Origin: Pseudomonadota bacterium
GTDB lineage: Bacteria; Pseudomonadota; Gammaproteobacteria; Burkholderiales; Rhodocyclaceae
Length of the DNA stretch: 64,000 bases
Assembly: GCA_018241685.1 (NCBI GenBank)
Contig: JAFEDJ010000021.1
Span: 372,001-436,000 of the forward strand
Direction: 5' to 3'
In this document: positions 37,181-45,092 of the stretch, in pieces
Layout of the letters: every line of letters begins with the position of its first letter
Numbering within the stretch: position 1 is the first letter of the stretch
Translations under genes and position numbers: made by a program
The notes under the pieces: model-generated
What the model saw: only the letters and a program-made list of their open reading frames with translations
Told to the model about the DNA's origin: nothing
Databases searched by the model: none

Positions 37181-38800
37181 TCAGAAGATCTGCACGAACA
37201 GCCAGTACAGGCTGCCCGACAGAATGATCGCCGCCGGCAGGGTGAGGACCCAGGCCATCAGCAGGTTGCGGACGGTGGACATCTGCAGGCCGGAGCGGTT
37301 GGCAGCCATGGAGCCGGCCACGCCGGAGGACAGCACGTGGGTGGTGGATACCGGCAGGCCGAACATGTCGGCGGCGCCGATGGTGCCCATCGCCACCAGT
37401 TCGGCGGATGCGCCCTGGGCGTAGGTGAGGTGGGTCTTGCCGATCTTCTCACCGACGGTCACGACGATGCGCTTCCAGCCGATCATGGTGCCCAGGCCGA
37501 GGGCGATGGCTACCGCCACCTTGACCCACAGAGGGATGAACTTGGTCGCCGCGTCGAGTTCCTTCTTGAACGCCTTCAGGTTGGTGCGCGCGTCGTCGTC
37601 GAGCTTGACCGCTTCATTCTTCTCTATGAAACGGATCGCTTCGGAGACCAGGTACATGTCGTTGCGCACGTTGGCCACGGAGTCGGCCGGCACCTTGGCG
37701 AGGGAGTCGGACTGCTTGACCTGCTCCTCGATGGCGCCACTCAGCGCAGCCAGGGCCGGCAGCACCTCGGGCGTGAGGTCCTTGCTGCGGATGTAGGTCG
37801 ACAGCACGTCGCGGGGGGCGGCCGGCGGCGCCATCGGTGCGGCCTTGAGCAGGGCTTCCTGGGTGACGTGGGCGACGGCGGCGAACTGTGTGACCTCGCT
37901 GGCCGGCATGGCGCGGTTCAGCGCGTAGGACAGCGGCACGGTGCCAACCAGGATCAGCATGATCAGGCCCATGCCCTTCTGGCCGTCGTTGGAGCCGTGG
38001 GCGAAGGAGACGCCGGTGCAGGTGAGGATCAGGATGCCGCGGACCCACCAGGGCGGCGGGGTGTCGCCCTTCGGCTCGTCGTACAGCTCACGGTTCTTCA
38101 CGAGGGTGCGCAGCACCAGCAGCAGGATCGCGGCGCAGCAGAAGCCGACCAGCGGGGACAGCAGCAGGGAGTAGCCGACCTTGGTGGCCTGGGCCCAGTC
38201 GACGCCGCTGGTGCCGTCGCGGCCGTGCATCAGCGCGTTGGCCACGCCGACGCCGATGATCGAGCCGATCAGGGTGTGGGAGGACGAGGCCGGCAGGCCG
38301 AACCACCAGGTGCCGAGGTTCCAGATGATGGCGGCGATGAGCAGCGCGAAAACCATCGCGAAACCGGCGCTGGAGCCGACTTGCAGGATCAGTTCGACCG
38401 GCAGCAGGGAGATGATGCCGAAGGCCACCGTGCCGCTGGACACCAACACGCCGAGGAAATTGAAGACGCCGGACCACACCACCGCGAAATGGGGCGGCAG
38501 CGAGTGGGTGTAGATGACGGTGGCCACCGCGTTGGCGGTGTCGTGGAAGCCATTGACGAACTCGAAGCCGAGGGCGATCAACAGCGCGATGCCGAGCAGC
38601 AGGTAGGGCAGCAGGGAACCCATCTGCGTGCTCGATTCGGCGATGTCGGCAAAGACGCTGTAGCCGGTGAACAGCAGGCCGCCGAAGATGAAGACCAGGA
38701 ACAGGGCGCGGCTGCGCGGCCCGGTGCCGCGGTCCAGGTTGGGTTTGGATGCGGCACGCAACGCGTCGGGCGGGGCGGCCATTTCAGTGCTGGAGTTCAT
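37181..38800 (-). CDS. PiT-family low-affinity phosphate transporter
   Basis: A 539-residue inner-membrane Pi:H+ (or metal-phosphate) symporter. The start at 38800 has AGGT about 10 bases upstream; an in-frame start 16 codons further up is less likely. Two PiT signature regions flank a hydrophilic central domain of about 130 residues rich in Lys/Asp. The first is GFEFVNGFHDTANAVATVIY, the second a matching element late in the protein (MGTIGAADMFGLPVSTTHVLSSG). GSNDGQKGMG is also typical. It is near a polyphosphate kinase gene, pointing to a phosphate storage locus. Confidence 0.93.
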   Translation of the reverse strand: MNSSTEMAAPPDALRAASKPNLDRGTGPRSRALFLVFIFGGLLFTGYSVFADIAESSTQMGSLLPYLLLGIALLIALGFEFVNGFHDTANAVATVIYTHSLPPHFAVVWSGVFNFLGVLVSSGTVAFGIISLLPVELILQVGSSAGFAMVFALLIAAIIWNLGTWWFGLPASSSHTLIGSIIGVGVANALMHGRDGTSGVDWAQATKVGYSLLLSPLVGFCCAAILLLVLRTLVKNRELYDEPKGDTPPPWWVRGILILTCTGVSFAHGSNDGQKGMGLIMLILVGTVPLSYALNRAMPASEVTQFAAVAHVTQEALLKAAPMAPPAAPRDVLSTYIRSKDLTPEVLPALAALSGAIEEQVKQSDSLAKVPADSVANVRNDMYLVSEAIRFIEKNEAVKLDDDARTNLKAFKKELDAATKFIPLWVKVAVAIALGLGTMIGWKRIVVTVGEKIGKTHLTYAQGASAELVAMGTIGAADMFGLPVSTTHVLSSGVAGSMAANRSGLQMSTVRNLLMAWVLTLPAAIILSGSLYWLFVQIF

Positions 38801-38910
38801 GCGGTTATTACCTGTTGATGGGGTCGCCGCATTGTCATTGCCGCGCATGACGGTTCAATGATGAGCGCATGGCATGTCATGGTGCCGATTGCAACAAATG
38901 GCAAACCGGC

Positions 38911-38943
38911 CCGGCGGCCCCATCCCCGCAACGGGGCCGCCGG
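38911..38943 (-). terminator. Terminator after ppk2
   Basis: CCGGCGGCCCC (38911-38921) and GGGGCCGCCGG (38933-38943) form an 11-base stem with a GC-rich loop. On the minus strand it is followed by TTTGCC, a short T-run. Confidence 0.78.
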
Positions 38944-38957
38944 TGGGCAAGCGGCAC

Positions 38958-39881
38958 TCAGCCGAAGTAGTTGGACACCATCATGTCGTCGGACACTGCG
39001 TGGCGGACGTAGTCCGGGTGACGCACCCGCTCCGGCAGGTCGACCGGCGGACGGATCACTTCCTCGTAGGGCATCTGGTCGAGCAGATGCTGGATGCAGT
39101 TGATGCGCGCGGCCTTCTTGTCGTCGGCGTGGACGATCCACCAGGGGGCTTCCGGAATGTGGGTACGCTCCAGCATCACCTCCTTGGCCTCGGTGTATTT
39201 CTCCCAGCGGGCACGGGACTCCAGGTCCATCGGGCTGAGCTTCCACTGCTTGAGGGGGTCGTGGATGCGTGAGAGGAAGCGGAAGTGCTGTTCCTCGTCG
39301 GTGATGGAGAACCAGTACTTGATGAGCTGGATGCCCGAGCGCACCAGCATGCGCTCGAACTCGGGCACCGAGCGGAAGAACTCTTCGTACTCGTCGTCGG
39401 AGCAGAAGCCCATCACCCGTTCGACGCCGGCCCGGTTGTACCAGCTGCGGTCGAACAGGACCATCTCGCCGGCAGCCGGCAGGTGATGCACGTAACGCTG
39501 GAAGTACCACTGGGTGCGCTCCCGGTCGTTCGGCGCGGGCAGGGCCACCACGCGGCACACGCGGGGGTTGAGGCGCTGGGTGATGCGCTTGATGACGCCG
39601 CCCTTGCCGGCCGCGTCGCGGCCTTCGAAGAGGATCACCACGCGCCGCTTGTTGGTTGCCACCCAGTCCTGCAGCTTGACGAGTTCGCCCTGCAGGCGGA
39701 GCAGTTCCTTGAAGTAGCGCTGGCGCCGCAGCTTGTCCTCGTCGGACGCCGGCCGGCTCTCCCCCGCCCCGATGGCGTCGAAGCGGGCGTCGTCCATTTC
39801 GAGTTCCAGTTCCTCGTCGTAGCTGTCCAACAATTCCCGCTCGAGGCGGCGGTGGAGATCGCGGATGTCGTCGTTGTCCAT
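38958..39881 (-). CDS. ppk2: Polyphosphate kinase 2
   Basis: A 307-residue PPK2 family kinase using polyphosphate to make nucleoside triphosphates or diphosphates. The start at 39881 (MDNDDIRD) gives the usual one-domain length. Walker A is FEGRDAAGKGGVIKR, the lid-module Arg/Asp region is VLFDRSWYNRAGVERVMGFC, and the conserved WYFQRYV and WKLSPMDLESRARWEKYTEA follow. It fits the short PPK2 class. It lies between the phosphate transporter (same strand) and a sensor kinase gene. Regulation is not evident. Confidence 0.93.
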   Translation of the reverse strand: MDNDDIRDLHRRLERELLDSYDEELELEMDDARFDAIGAGESRPASDEDKLRRQRYFKELLRLQGELVKLQDWVATNKRRVVILFEGRDAAGKGGVIKRITQRLNPRVCRVVALPAPNDRERTQWYFQRYVHHLPAAGEMVLFDRSWYNRAGVERVMGFCSDDEYEEFFRSVPEFERMLVRSGIQLIKYWFSITDEEQHFRFLSRIHDPLKQWKLSPMDLESRARWEKYTEAKEVMLERTHIPEAPWWIVHADDKKAARINCIQHLLDQMPYEEVIRPPVDLPERVRHPDYVRHAVSDDMMVSNYFG

Positions 39882-39962
39882 GGGAGCCCTCTCTATCTGG
39901 TTGTCGATCCAAGTTCGACCGGCAGCGTGCAGCACGCGTGTTACAGCGAGGAGGCAGGTATT

Positions 39963-41228
39963 TCAGGCACCGGGGAAATGGAGCGAGAAACACGCACCGC
40001 CCGCCGGCAGGTTGCGGGCCGTAATGCCGCCGCCGTGCAGGTGCATGATCTCGCGGGAGATGGACAGCCCGAGACCGACGCCCCCCGCCCCGGTCTGCGT
40101 CCGGCTCGACAGGTTGAAACGCTCGAAGATGCTCTCCATCTCGTCGTCGGGAATCCCCGGCCCCTGGTCTATGACGTCGAGGCGGTAGCCGACGGCGGGC
40201 TCCGCGGTGCCGCTGTACTCGACGGCCAGACGGAGGACGATTTCCGAGTTGAGCGGCGAGAACTTCAGCGCATTGCCCAGCACGTTGGTGAGCACCTGGC
40301 CGATGCGCTGCGCATCGGCGCGCAGCGGGGTCGGAGCCTCGGGCCGGTCCAGGCGGACGACGATGTTGCGGTGCCCCGCGGTGTCGGCAAAGGTGTCCCG
40401 GACAGTGGCCAGCAATTCGCCGAGATCGGTGTAGCCGATATCCAGCACGATGCGCCCGGTATCGAGCCGGGACAGGTTCAGCAGGTCGTCCACGAGCAGC
40501 GACAGCTTGACCGTGCTTTCGTGGATGCGGGCGAAAAAGCCGCCGAGCTTGGGCCGATCGGCATCGGAATGCCGCTGGGTACCCAACTGGGAGAAGGCCA
40601 TGATGGCGTGCAGCGGCGTGCGCAGCTCATGGGACATCCGCGTCAGGAAATCGCTCTTGGCCCGGTTCGCACGCTCGGCCTCCTGCTTGGCCAGCCGCAG
40701 GTCACGGGTCCGTTCCTCGACCATCGCAAACAGGCGGTCGCGGTGTTGCCGCAGCTCATCGGCGGCGCGGCGCTCGTGTTGACGCAATGCGGCAAGCACG
40801 TCGCTGGTGAAGCCGACCCCCTGCAGTTTGCCCTCGCAGACGATGACGAAGCTCTCCGGCAGGCTGCCCGGCACGTCGCCGACCAGGCGGTCGGCGATCT
40901 CGTGGATCGGCATCCCGGCGTCGATGCGCACCGGCGCACCGTCCATGATCTTGGTACAGCGTTTCTTGCCGTAGACCTCCCAGTGGAAACGGCCGGCGAT
41001 CTGCACCATGAAGCTCTGCCGGTTGATCAATCCGACAAGGAGGCCATCGGCCAGCACCGGCAGGCACTGGATCTGCGGCGCGGCCTCGAAGATCTCGAAG
41101 ACTTCCGTGTTGCGGGCGCCGGCATCGATGAAACGCACCGCGTGGCACAGGTCAGCCGCGGTACACGCCAGTGTGTCCCCATCCTGCGCGGGGGACGCTT
41201 TGCCGGAATAAGTGCTTTTATTGGCCAC
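39963..41228 (-). CDS. Sensor histidine kinase with N-terminal CBS-like sensor
   Basis: A cytoplasmic histidine kinase of about 421 residues. GTG 41228 (VANKST) is chosen because the frame upstream is GC-rich and poor. Residues about 15-165 carry a CBS-like pair of motifs (CLPVLADGLLVGLINRQSFM and IMDGAPVRIDAGMPIHEIAD), then a coiled-coil, HisKA with DFLTRMSHELRTPLH, and HATPase with DQGPGIP and GVGLGLSISREIM. No receiver partner gene is next to it. The CBS-like sensor fits nucleotide or energy sensing and sits between polyphosphate genes and NUDIX, but this link is an inference. Confidence 0.85.
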   Translation of the reverse strand: MANKSTYSGKASPAQDGDTLACTAADLCHAVRFIDAGARNTEVFEIFEAAPQIQCLPVLADGLLVGLINRQSFMVQIAGRFHWEVYGKKRCTKIMDGAPVRIDAGMPIHEIADRLVGDVPGSLPESFVIVCEGKLQGVGFTSDVLAALRQHERRAADELRQHRDRLFAMVEERTRDLRLAKQEAERANRAKSDFLTRMSHELRTPLHAIMAFSQLGTQRHSDADRPKLGGFFARIHESTVKLSLLVDDLLNLSRLDTGRIVLDIGYTDLGELLATVRDTFADTAGHRNIVVRLDRPEAPTPLRADAQRIGQVLTNVLGNALKFSPLNSEIVLRLAVEYSGTAEPAVGYRLDVIDQGPGIPDDEMESIFERFNLSSRTQTGAGGVGLGLSISREIMHLHGGGITARNLPAGGACFSLHFPGA

Positions 41229-41409
41229 GATGAACGACGCGATAAGGCAAGGGGGAGATGGCGCGGGGCGCTGCGGACTGCCGGCGGACGCTGACAGGGC
41301 TTGGTCGGGCCTCAACGGGTTGGGTATCCATGGACATTCAAGGCTAACCCGCTTTGGTGACAGGGAATTTGCAGGCTAATATCGGCGCCAGCGTGAGCAT
41401 TGCAACGCG

Positions 41410-41427
41410 GTGACGCAAAACCGTCAC
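41410..41427. promoter_or_regulatory. Palindrome in the kinase/NUDIX divergent region
   Basis: GTGACG (41410-41415) and CGTCAC (41422-41427) are a perfect inverted repeat around CAAAAC. It lies about 22 bases upstream of TATAAG (41449-41454), a fair -10 for the NUDIX gene. The arms resemble the palindrome at 33699-33718, but a common regulator is unproven. The rest of 41229-41497 shows nothing clear. Confidence 0.45.
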
Positions 41428-41497
41428 ATTAAGGAAACCCTACTCCGTTATAAGATATTCGTATCACCCCGGATCCATCAGCGAAGCCCCGACAGTC

Positions 41498-41938
41498 ATG
41501 GCAAAAGACCGCGTGAAGCCCTCGCCCGCCAAAACCGGCGCATGGGCCATCATCCAATGCATCGAAACAGGCAAGTTCCTGCTCGGCAAGCGTTCTGAAG
41601 TCGTCAACAACTCAGGGCTGTGGAATTTCTTCGGGGGCCGCGTCGATCGCGGCGAGGCGCCGCGCAAGGCGCTGATGCGCGAGCTGGTGGAGGAAACCGG
41701 CCTGCGCGTGAAGGAAAAACAGCTGATCAAGCTCGGCCGCGTGTCGTCCATCAGCGGCAACGTGGCCGACCGGGACATGCACTACTACCTGCTGCGCGTC
41801 AGCCAGGAGATCGCTCCGCGCCTGAACCGCGAGCATTCCAACTTCCGCTGGTTCAAGCCCGGCAGCCTGCCCGAAAAATTCAACCGGCCGACCACCACGG
41901 CGATCAAGCGCGGTCTGCTCAAGAAGCTCGAGCACTGA
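41498..41938 (+). CDS. NUDIX hydrolase
   Basis: A 146-residue NUDIX pyrophosphohydrolase. The Nudix box is complete, GGRVDRGEAPRKALMRELVE followed by ETGL, matching GX5EX7REUXEEXGU, so metal binding and catalysis are expected. The substrate may be a nucleoside diphosphate derivative; GDP-mannose-type and dNTP-type enzymes share this pattern and cannot be told apart here. The stop is 2 bases from the end of the convergent LysR gene, with no terminator between. Confidence 0.92.
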   Translation: MAKDRVKPSPAKTGAWAIIQCIETGKFLLGKRSEVVNNSGLWNFFGGRVDRGEAPRKALMRELVEETGLRVKEKQLIKLGRVSSISGNVADRDMHYYLLRVSQEIAPRLNREHSNFRWFKPGSLPEKFNRPTTTAIKRGLLKKLEH

Positions 41939-41940
41939 CC

Positions 41941-42846
41941 TCACGGCGCAGCCGGCGCCGCACCGCGGAAGGCTTCCTCCAGATACCCCAGCAGCGCCTT
42001 GATGCGTGCCGGCTGATAGCGCCGGCTCGGATAGGCGACATACAGCGGCGAAGGCTCGCCGCGGGCGTCGGGGAAGAGTTCCACCAAACGGCCTGCAGCG
42101 AGGTCGTCTTCCACATCCAGACGCGACTTGTAGGCGATGCCGTGCCCCTGCACGGCCCACTGGCGCACCAGCGCGCCGTCGTCGGCGGCGCGGTCGCCGC
42201 GTACCACGATCTCCCTCTGCTGGCCCTGGTGGAACAGGCTCCAGCGGTCGAACAGTTCCCCATTGCGGTAGAAGCAGATGCAGTTGCGGCCGGCTAGCTC
42301 CTCAAAGGTAACCGGCGTGCCGTGACGGGCCAGGTAGGCCGGCGCGGCGACCAGCACGCGGCAGTTGTCGGCGAGTTTGCGGCCAATGAGGCTGGAGTCG
42401 GCCGACAGGCCGTAGCGCAGCACCAGATCCACCGGGTGGCGGTAGAGGTCGGTGAGGCTGTCGGACAGGTGCATGACCAGCCGGACCTGCGGGTGGCGCA
42501 GGCGGAAGGTTTCGAGCAACGCGTCGAGGCGGCCGCGGCCCAGGTCGGACGGGGCGCCCAGGTGGATATCACCGCTGAGCTGCTCGCGCCCTTCGCGCAG
42601 CGCGGCAAGGCCTTCTTCGAGCAGTTGCTGGGACTGGCTGCAGTAGGCGAGGAAGTTCTCGCCGGCCTGGGTGAGCCGTAGCGAGCGGGTCGAGCGTTCG
42701 AAGAGCTGGCTGTCCACCCGCTGCTCCAGGCGCTTGATGGCGGCGCTGGCGGCGGCGGCACTGAGGCCGAGGGCCCGCCCGGCGGCGCTGATGTTGCCCA
42801 GTTCGCTGACGCGGATGAAGAGCTGGACGTCGGCCAGGTGAATCAT
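41941..42846 (-). CDS. LysR-type regulator
   Basis: A 301-residue LysR-family regulator. ATG 42846 is chosen (a TTG lies two codons upstream). The N-terminal winged HTH reads NISAAGRALGLSAAAASAAI and KRLEQRVDSQLFERSTRSLRL. The effector domain (about 90-295) has the periplasmic-binding-protein-like fold, with HLGAPSDLGRGRLD. It is divergent from an OYE/alcohol dehydrogenase pair, whose expression it probably controls through TTTGAT repeats at 42859-42895. Confidence 0.93.
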   Translation of the reverse strand: MIHLADVQLFIRVSELGNISAAGRALGLSAAAASAAIKRLEQRVDSQLFERSTRSLRLTQAGENFLAYCSQSQQLLEEGLAALREGREQLSGDIHLGAPSDLGRGRLDALLETFRLRHPQVRLVMHLSDSLTDLYRHPVDLVLRYGLSADSSLIGRKLADNCRVLVAAPAYLARHGTPVTFEELAGRNCICFYRNGELFDRWSLFHQGQQREIVVRGDRAADDGALVRQWAVQGHGIAYKSRLDVEDDLAAGRLVELFPDARGEPSPLYVAYPSRRYQPARIKALLGYLEEAFRGAAPAAP

Positions 42847-42858
42847 TTTCAAACCTCG

Positions 42859-42895
42859 TTTGATAATGCATCAAATCCTAGCCCAATTATCAAAC
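42859..42895. promoter_or_regulatory. LysR operator candidate
   Basis: TTTGATAATGCATCAAA (42859-42875) is an inverted repeat TTTGAT-N5-ATCAAA that fits the T-N11-A LysR box. A half site ATCAAAC follows at 42889-42895. It lies between the divergent LysR and OYE starts. Confidence 0.7.
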
Positions 42896-42947
42896 GGCAG
42901 GCCCTTGCCTAGACTGGCCCCGTCTCCACTTCCTTCAGGCCGTCATC

Positions 42948-44063
42948 ATGAACTCTCCTCTCTTCCAGCCCTTCTCCCTCGGTGCCCTGACGCTGCCCAA
43001 CCGCGTCGTGATGCCGCCGCTGACCCGCGCCCGCGCCGGCCAGCCCGGCAACGTGCCGACCACGATGAACGCCGAGTACTACGCCCAGCGCGCCTCGGCC
43101 GGGCTGATCATCGCCGAGGCCACCGATATTTCGGCGGACGCCAAGGGCTATTCGCTGACGCCGGGCGTGCACAGCGCCGAGCAGATTGCCGGCTGGCGCC
43201 TCGTCACCGACGCGGTGCATGCAGCCGGCGGGCGCATCTTCCTGCAGATCTGGCACTGCGGCCGCATGTCCCACCCGGACCTGCGCGCCGGCGCGACGCC
43301 GGTGGCCCCATCGGCAGTCGCCTTCCCGGGCCAGATCTGGCTGGCCGGGCCCGACGGCAAGGGCGGCATGGTGGATTGCCCGGTGCCCCGCGCCCTCGAC
43401 CGGGCCGAGATCGCGCCCATCGTCGCCTCCTTCCGCCAGGCCGCGCTGAACGCCATCGAGGCGGGCTTCGACGGCGTCGAGATCCATGCCGCCAACAGCT
43501 ACCTGATCGACCAGTTCCTGCGCACCACCTCCAACCGGCGCGACGACGATTACGGCGGCAGCCGAGACAACCGCCTGCGCTTCCTGCGCGAGGTGGTGGA
43601 CGCGGTAATCGGCGCGATCGGCGCCGAGCGCACCGGCGTGCGCCTGTCGCCGCGCAACCAGGCGCGCGGCATGGACTGCCCGGACAGCCTGCCGACCGCC
43701 CTCGCCGCGGCGGCCTTCCTGGCCGAACGCGGGGTGGCCTACCTGCACACCAACGAGCCGGAAGAGCCCGAGCCCAACCCGGCGGCAGAAGCCTTCCATG
43801 CGGACCTGCGCGCGGCCTTCCCGCGGCCGATCATCGTTGCCGGCGGCTATACGCTGGCCCGCGCCAACGCGGTGCTGGCCAAGGGCCACGCCGACCTGGT
43901 GGCCTTCGGCCGGCCCTTCATCGCCAACCCGGATCTGCCGGCCCGCCTGCAGCACGGCTGGCCCCTCAACACCCCGGACGCCACCACCTTCTTCGGCGGG
44001 GACGCCCACGGCTACACCAGCTATCCCTTCCACGCCGCAATCACCGAGGAGAGCCCCGCATGA
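42948..44063 (+). CDS. Old yellow enzyme family NADH:flavin oxidoreductase
   Basis: A 371-residue FMN-dependent ene-reductase/nitroreductase of the NemA/XenB type. N-terminus: LGALTLPNRVVMPPLTRARA, the FMN-phosphate strand typical of OYE. LQIWHCGRMSHPDL gives the family His-x-x region, GVEIHAANSYLIDQF is the His-Asn substrate pair, and VAGGYTLARANAVLAKGHAD is the C-terminal FMN site. It likely reduces activated alkenes, quinones or nitro compounds. It overlaps the next gene by 4 bases (ATGA). Confidence 0.95.
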   Translation: MNSPLFQPFSLGALTLPNRVVMPPLTRARAGQPGNVPTTMNAEYYAQRASAGLIIAEATDISADAKGYSLTPGVHSAEQIAGWRLVTDAVHAAGGRIFLQIWHCGRMSHPDLRAGATPVAPSAVAFPGQIWLAGPDGKGGMVDCPVPRALDRAEIAPIVASFRQAALNAIEAGFDGVEIHAANSYLIDQFLRTTSNRRDDDYGGSRDNRLRFLREVVDAVIGAIGAERTGVRLSPRNQARGMDCPDSLPTALAAAAFLAERGVAYLHTNEPEEPEPNPAAEAFHADLRAAFPRPIIVAGGYTLARANAVLAKGHADLVAFGRPFIANPDLPARLQHGWPLNTPDATTFFGGDAHGYTSYPFHAAITEESPA

Positions 44064-45076
44064 AAGCCATCGGATACCGGCAACCCGGCCCCATCGAGCG
44101 GGACGACGCACTGATCGACATCGAACTGCCGCGCCCGCAGCCCACCGGCCACGACCTGCTGGTGGAGGTGCAGGCGATCTCGGTGAATCCGGTCGACACT
44201 AAAGTGCGCCACAGCGCCACGCCGGCGGACGGGGAATACAAGGTGCTCGGCTACGACGCAGTCGGCGTGGTGCGCGAGGTGGGGCCGGAGGCCAGCCTGT
44301 TCCGCCCCGGCGACGCCGTGTGGTACGCCGGGGCCATCGACCGCGCCGGCAGCAACGCGGAGTTCCAGCTGGTGGACGAGCGCCTCGTCGGGCACAAGCC
44401 GAAGAGCCTGTCGGCGGCCGACGCGGCGGCTCTGCCGCTGACCGGCATCACCGCCTGGGAACTGCTGTTCGACCGCCTGCAGGTGCCGCTGGCCGGCAGC
44501 GGCCGGCCGAGCACGCTGCTGATCGTCGGCGCCGCGGGCGGGGTCGGCTCGATCCTGATCCAGCTGGCCCGCCAGCGCACCGACCTGACGGTGGTGGCGA
44601 CGGCGTCGCGGCCGGAAACCCGCGCCTGGGTGACGGACCTCGGCGCCCACCACGTGATCGACCATCGCCAGCCCTTCGCGGCGCAACTGGCGGCGCTGAA
44701 CCTGCCGCCGGTGGACCAGGCGATCAGCCTGACCCACACCGACAGCCACTTCCCGCAGTTGGTGGAGGTGCTGGCACCTCAGGGCAAGCTGGCGCTGATC
44801 GATGACCCGGACCCCATCGATGTGCGCCTGCTCAAGCGCAAGAGCCTGAGCCTGCACTGGGAACTGATGTTTACCCGCAGCCTGTTCCACACTCCGGACA
44901 TGGTGGCCCAGCACCGCCTGCTCGACGCACTGGGCGAGTTGGTGGACCAGGGCGCAGTACGCAGCACTGCGCAGCTACACCTGGGCATCATCAACGCCGC
45001 CAACCTGCGCAAGGCCCACGCACTGCTGGAAAGCGGCACGGCCCTCGGCAAGGTGGTGCTGGAGGGCTTCGCCTGA
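44060..45076 (+). CDS. Zinc-less alcohol dehydrogenase / quinone oxidoreductase
   Basis: A 338-residue MDR-superfamily reductase of the ZADH1-like (TIGR02817) group. The Rossmann NADPH site is IVGAAGGVGSILIQLARQ. GYDAVGVVREVG stands where Zn-ADHs have the GHE motif, and the catalytic zinc Cys is not seen, so a quinone or enone reductase is favoured. It is coupled by ATGA to the OYE gene, and both likely answer to the divergent LysR, forming an electrophile-defence pair. Its end converges on the large kinase gene, with a GGCGGC/GCCGCC hairpin at 45085-45103. Confidence 0.92.
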   Translation: MKAIGYRQPGPIERDDALIDIELPRPQPTGHDLLVEVQAISVNPVDTKVRHSATPADGEYKVLGYDAVGVVREVGPEASLFRPGDAVWYAGAIDRAGSNAEFQLVDERLVGHKPKSLSAADAAALPLTGITAWELLFDRLQVPLAGSGRPSTLLIVGAAGGVGSILIQLARQRTDLTVVATASRPETRAWVTDLGAHHVIDHRQPFAAQLAALNLPPVDQAISLTHTDSHFPQLVEVLAPQGKLALIDDPDPIDVRLLKRKSLSLHWELMFTRSLFHTPDMVAQHRLLDALGELVDQGAVRSTAQLHLGIINAANLRKAHALLESGTALGKVVLEGFA

Positions 45077-45092
45077 CCTGCCCCGGCGGCGG